64,000 nt of DNA. Source: Paracoccus kondratievae. Its GTDB lineage: Bacteria > Pseudomonadota > Alphaproteobacteria > Rhodobacterales > Rhodobacteraceae. The position numbers and the translations under genes are program-made. The DNA lies in NCBI RefSeq assembly GCF_009301415.1, contig NZ_CP045072.1:921001-985000 (forward strand), in the 5' to 3' direction. The notes under the pieces are model-generated. The model saw only the letters and a list, made by a program, of their open reading frames with translations, was not told the origin of the DNA and made no database searches. Positions 62,442 to 64,000 of this stretch are shown here, piece by piece (within the stretch, counting starts at the first letter, position 1; the number at the start of each line of letters is the position of its first letter).

Positions 62442-63562
62442 CCATCCTCCAGCCGCAAAAGCGCCCCATAGGCAAAAAGCAGCGCCGCTATGGGGGGTGC
62501 CCAGCCAGCCAAAGCCGGAGGAATGCCGCCATTGTCACCCAGAACCTGCGCGAGGTTGCGCAGGAAAAACAGGCCGATGCCGCAACCAAAGGCGCCAAGC
62601 ACCAAAAGTCCCATCTTGCGCCCGCGCATATGCCGCATGGTGAACACCGCCGCAATGGCGACCATCGCCGCCATCAGCAGCGGGCGGGCCAGTTCCATTT
62701 GCAGCCATACCTTATGGCGTTGGGCTGAAAATCCTGCACGTTCAAGCCCGCGGATAAAGGCGGGCAACTGCCACACCGGAATTGCCTCGGGCCGGCCGAA
62801 ACTGTCGCGGATACGGGCGGCGGTCAGATCGGTCGGCAGTTCAAGCAGGGGTGCCTTGCGGGCCATCGCCTCGGGGTTGGGCTGGGTCAGTGGCCATTCC
62901 TTGGTGTCGGTCAGCTCCCACGCGCCGCGGGTCAGCCGGGCGGTGGCGGCGTCGATACGGCGCGTCGGCCCGGATTCGGGCGAAAATACCATGAAGGTCG
63001 CGTCATAAAGGGTTGTCGCATCAGGGCTTGCGCGGCTGGCGCGGATGACGACCTGCCCCTCGGTCTCGCCGCCGTTTTCGCCATTCTGGACGGGCAGGGC
63101 CTGACGCAGCCAGACTGCGTTATCGCCGACGCTGACCGTCTGGCCGCCTCCGCTGCGCATCCGCTCGACCGCATCGTCGTAGCGTTTCGTGGTTGCTGCC
63201 ACCACCGGGTTCAGAACGGCGACGGCCAGCATCCCGGCCAGAATCGCCGTGACTGCCGGGGCACAAAGCACCCGGATCGCCGACCGGCCCGAGGCGCGGA
63301 TCGCCACAAGCTCTGAGCTGCGCGAAAGGCTCAGAAACAGCGCGATGCCCGCCAGCACCGTGATCAGCGGCAGGATCGAATAAAAGCTTGCGGTGATATT
63401 CAGCAGCGACAGTCCGGCCGCCCCGGACAGGCCGATGTTTTCATCCGAAAAGCGTCGGATCTGCTCGACAATGTCGATCAGAAACAGGATCGCGCCAAAG
63501 ATCAATGCAATCATCACCAGCATGCGCAGAAAGCGCCGTGCGACATAGGTAGACAGGATCAT
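62438..63562 (-). CDS. lptG: LPS export ABC transporter permease LptG
   Basis: 374 aa from the ATG at 63562 (overlapping the lptF stop as ATGA, with AAGGAGAG upstream). Several TMs: MLVMIALIFGAILFLIDIVE near the N-terminus, LPLITVLAGIALFLSLSRSS, ILAGMLAVAVLNPVVAA, and a C-terminal trio (PLLMAAMVAIAAVFTM and following). A large periplasmic beta-jellyroll lies between. With LptF and LptB it extracts LPS from the inner membrane. It overlaps lptD by 4 nt. Confidence 0.94.
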   Translation of the reverse strand: MILSTYVARRFLRMLVMIALIFGAILFLIDIVEQIRRFSDENIGLSGAAGLSLLNITASFYSILPLITVLAGIALFLSLSRSSELVAIRASGRSAIRVLCAPAVTAILAGMLAVAVLNPVVAATTKRYDDAVERMRSGGGQTVSVGDNAVWLRQALPVQNGENGGETEGQVVIRASRASPDATTLYDATFMVFSPESGPTRRIDAATARLTRGAWELTDTKEWPLTQPNPEAMARKAPLLELPTDLTAARIRDSFGRPEAIPVWQLPAFIRGLERAGFSAQRHKVWLQMELARPLLMAAMVAIAAVFTMRHMRGRKMGLLVLGAFGCGIGLFFLRNLAQVLGDNGGIPPALAGWAPPIAALLFAYGALLRLEDG

Positions 63563-64000
63563 GCCGCACTCTCCTTCGTCTCGCTGGTTTGTGCCGGGCT
63601 GCGCAGCCGCCTTGGGCGCGCGGCAAGCCACAGCACCACGACGCAGATCAGCGCCCCCAGCAGTGGCGAGACATAGATCAGCGGCCAGCGTGCCGCATTG
63701 CCCGCAACCTGATTCTCGGCCGCCGTAGCGAGGAACTGTACTGCAATCAATGCGATCACAGCCCAGATCACCTGCCGCCAGACGCCAAAGCGGCTGAACC
63801 CGCCCAATAGCAGCATGGCAAATCCCAGCAGCGCGGCGACGGGGGCCTGAAAGGGTTTCGACAGCCGCTCATGCGCCTCGGCCAGCGCCTTGTCGGGGGT
63901 GGCACCGGTCGCGGCCAGCAACTCTGGGTCGGGATCAAGCAACCGCAGCGTCGAATAGGCGCGCAGGTCGCGCCGACGGCTGCCTCCGGTGTCGATCAGC
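63559..64000 (-). CDS. lptF: LPS export ABC transporter permease LptF, C-terminal part only
   Basis: The frame is open to the last base of the window, so the N-terminus lies beyond it. The visible segment reads LIDTGGSRRRDLRAYSTLRL, then EAHERLSKPFQAPVAALLGF and three TMs (VAALLGFAMLLLGGF, VIWAVIALIAVQFLAT, PLLGALICVVVLWLAA), the C-terminal membrane domain of LptF. The gene overlaps lptG by 4 nt. LptF partners LptG as the second permease. Confidence 0.92.
   Translation of the reverse strand, partial: LIDTGGSRRRDLRAYSTLRLLDPDPELLAATGATPDKALAEAHERLSKPFQAPVAALLGFAMLLLGGFSRFGVWRQVIWAVIALIAVQFLATAAENQVAGNAARWPLIYVSPLLGALICVVVLWLAARPRRLRSPAQTSETKESAA

Overview
The window looks like the chromosome of a GC-rich alphaproteobacterium of the Rhodobacteraceae, most likely Paracoccus or a close relative. 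This rests on the sequence character of the housekeeping proteins (RpmH, RpsF/RpsR/RplI, YidC, TypA), on a DUF4167 protein, a C-terminal Hint_2-type protein, a di-haem cytochrome c peroxidase, and the GC-rich codon use. No species call is possible from sequence alone.

Layout. 1-1136 is the 3' end of miaB. 1462-7851 is a compact 6.4-kb integrative element. It is bounded by a 21-bp direct repeat whose right copy forms the 3' end of an intact tRNA-Gln(UUG). The element carries a lipoprotein, small genes (one frameshifted), a tyrosine integrase, two tiny coupled ORFs, a protein with the three signature motifs of family A / single-subunit polymerases, and a membrane-protein + TerB-like cargo pair. 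8002-24436 is mostly core: a BaiN-type flavoprotein, capsule export and KDO genes (kpsT-kpsE-kdsA), a uracil-DNA glycosylase homologue, a DUF882 Tat protein, an L,D-transpeptidase, lpxD-acp-KAS, ferredoxin, typA, gph and a thioredoxin-like protein.

24717-28816 is an accessory patch. It contains a Hin-like serine recombinase, an 18-bp inverted repeat resembling hix crossover sites, a Hint (Hedgehog/intein) protein with an AT-rich N-terminal half, two small proteins and an H-type lectin domain protein. A third near-copy of the 18-bp site lies 19.5 kb away in front of gltX. 29032-32812 is an AbgT transporter / M20 amidohydrolase pair with a divergent LysR regulator. 33471-33806 holds a decayed tyrosine-integrase remnant abutting tRNA-Arg(ACG).

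35576-46673 is core: rpmH-rnpA-yidD-ttcA, a degenerate EAL protein, yidC-MOSC-yihA-argB, a SixA-like phosphatase, a PfkB kinase, a zincin and gltX. 46782-47612 is an IS5-family (IS427-group) insertion sequence. 48191-64000 contains tig, rpsF-rpsR-rplI, yceI, cytochrome c peroxidase, prfA-prmC, DUF4167, and the envelope/maturation operon lptF-lptG-lptD-surA-pdxA-rsmA.

The strongest candidate for something undescribed is the tRNA-Gln element. It is a minimal mobile element that appears to encode a winged-helix plus polymerase-palm protein together with a membrane/TerB two-gene cargo. The second candidate is the recombinase/inverted-site/Hint/lectin patch.
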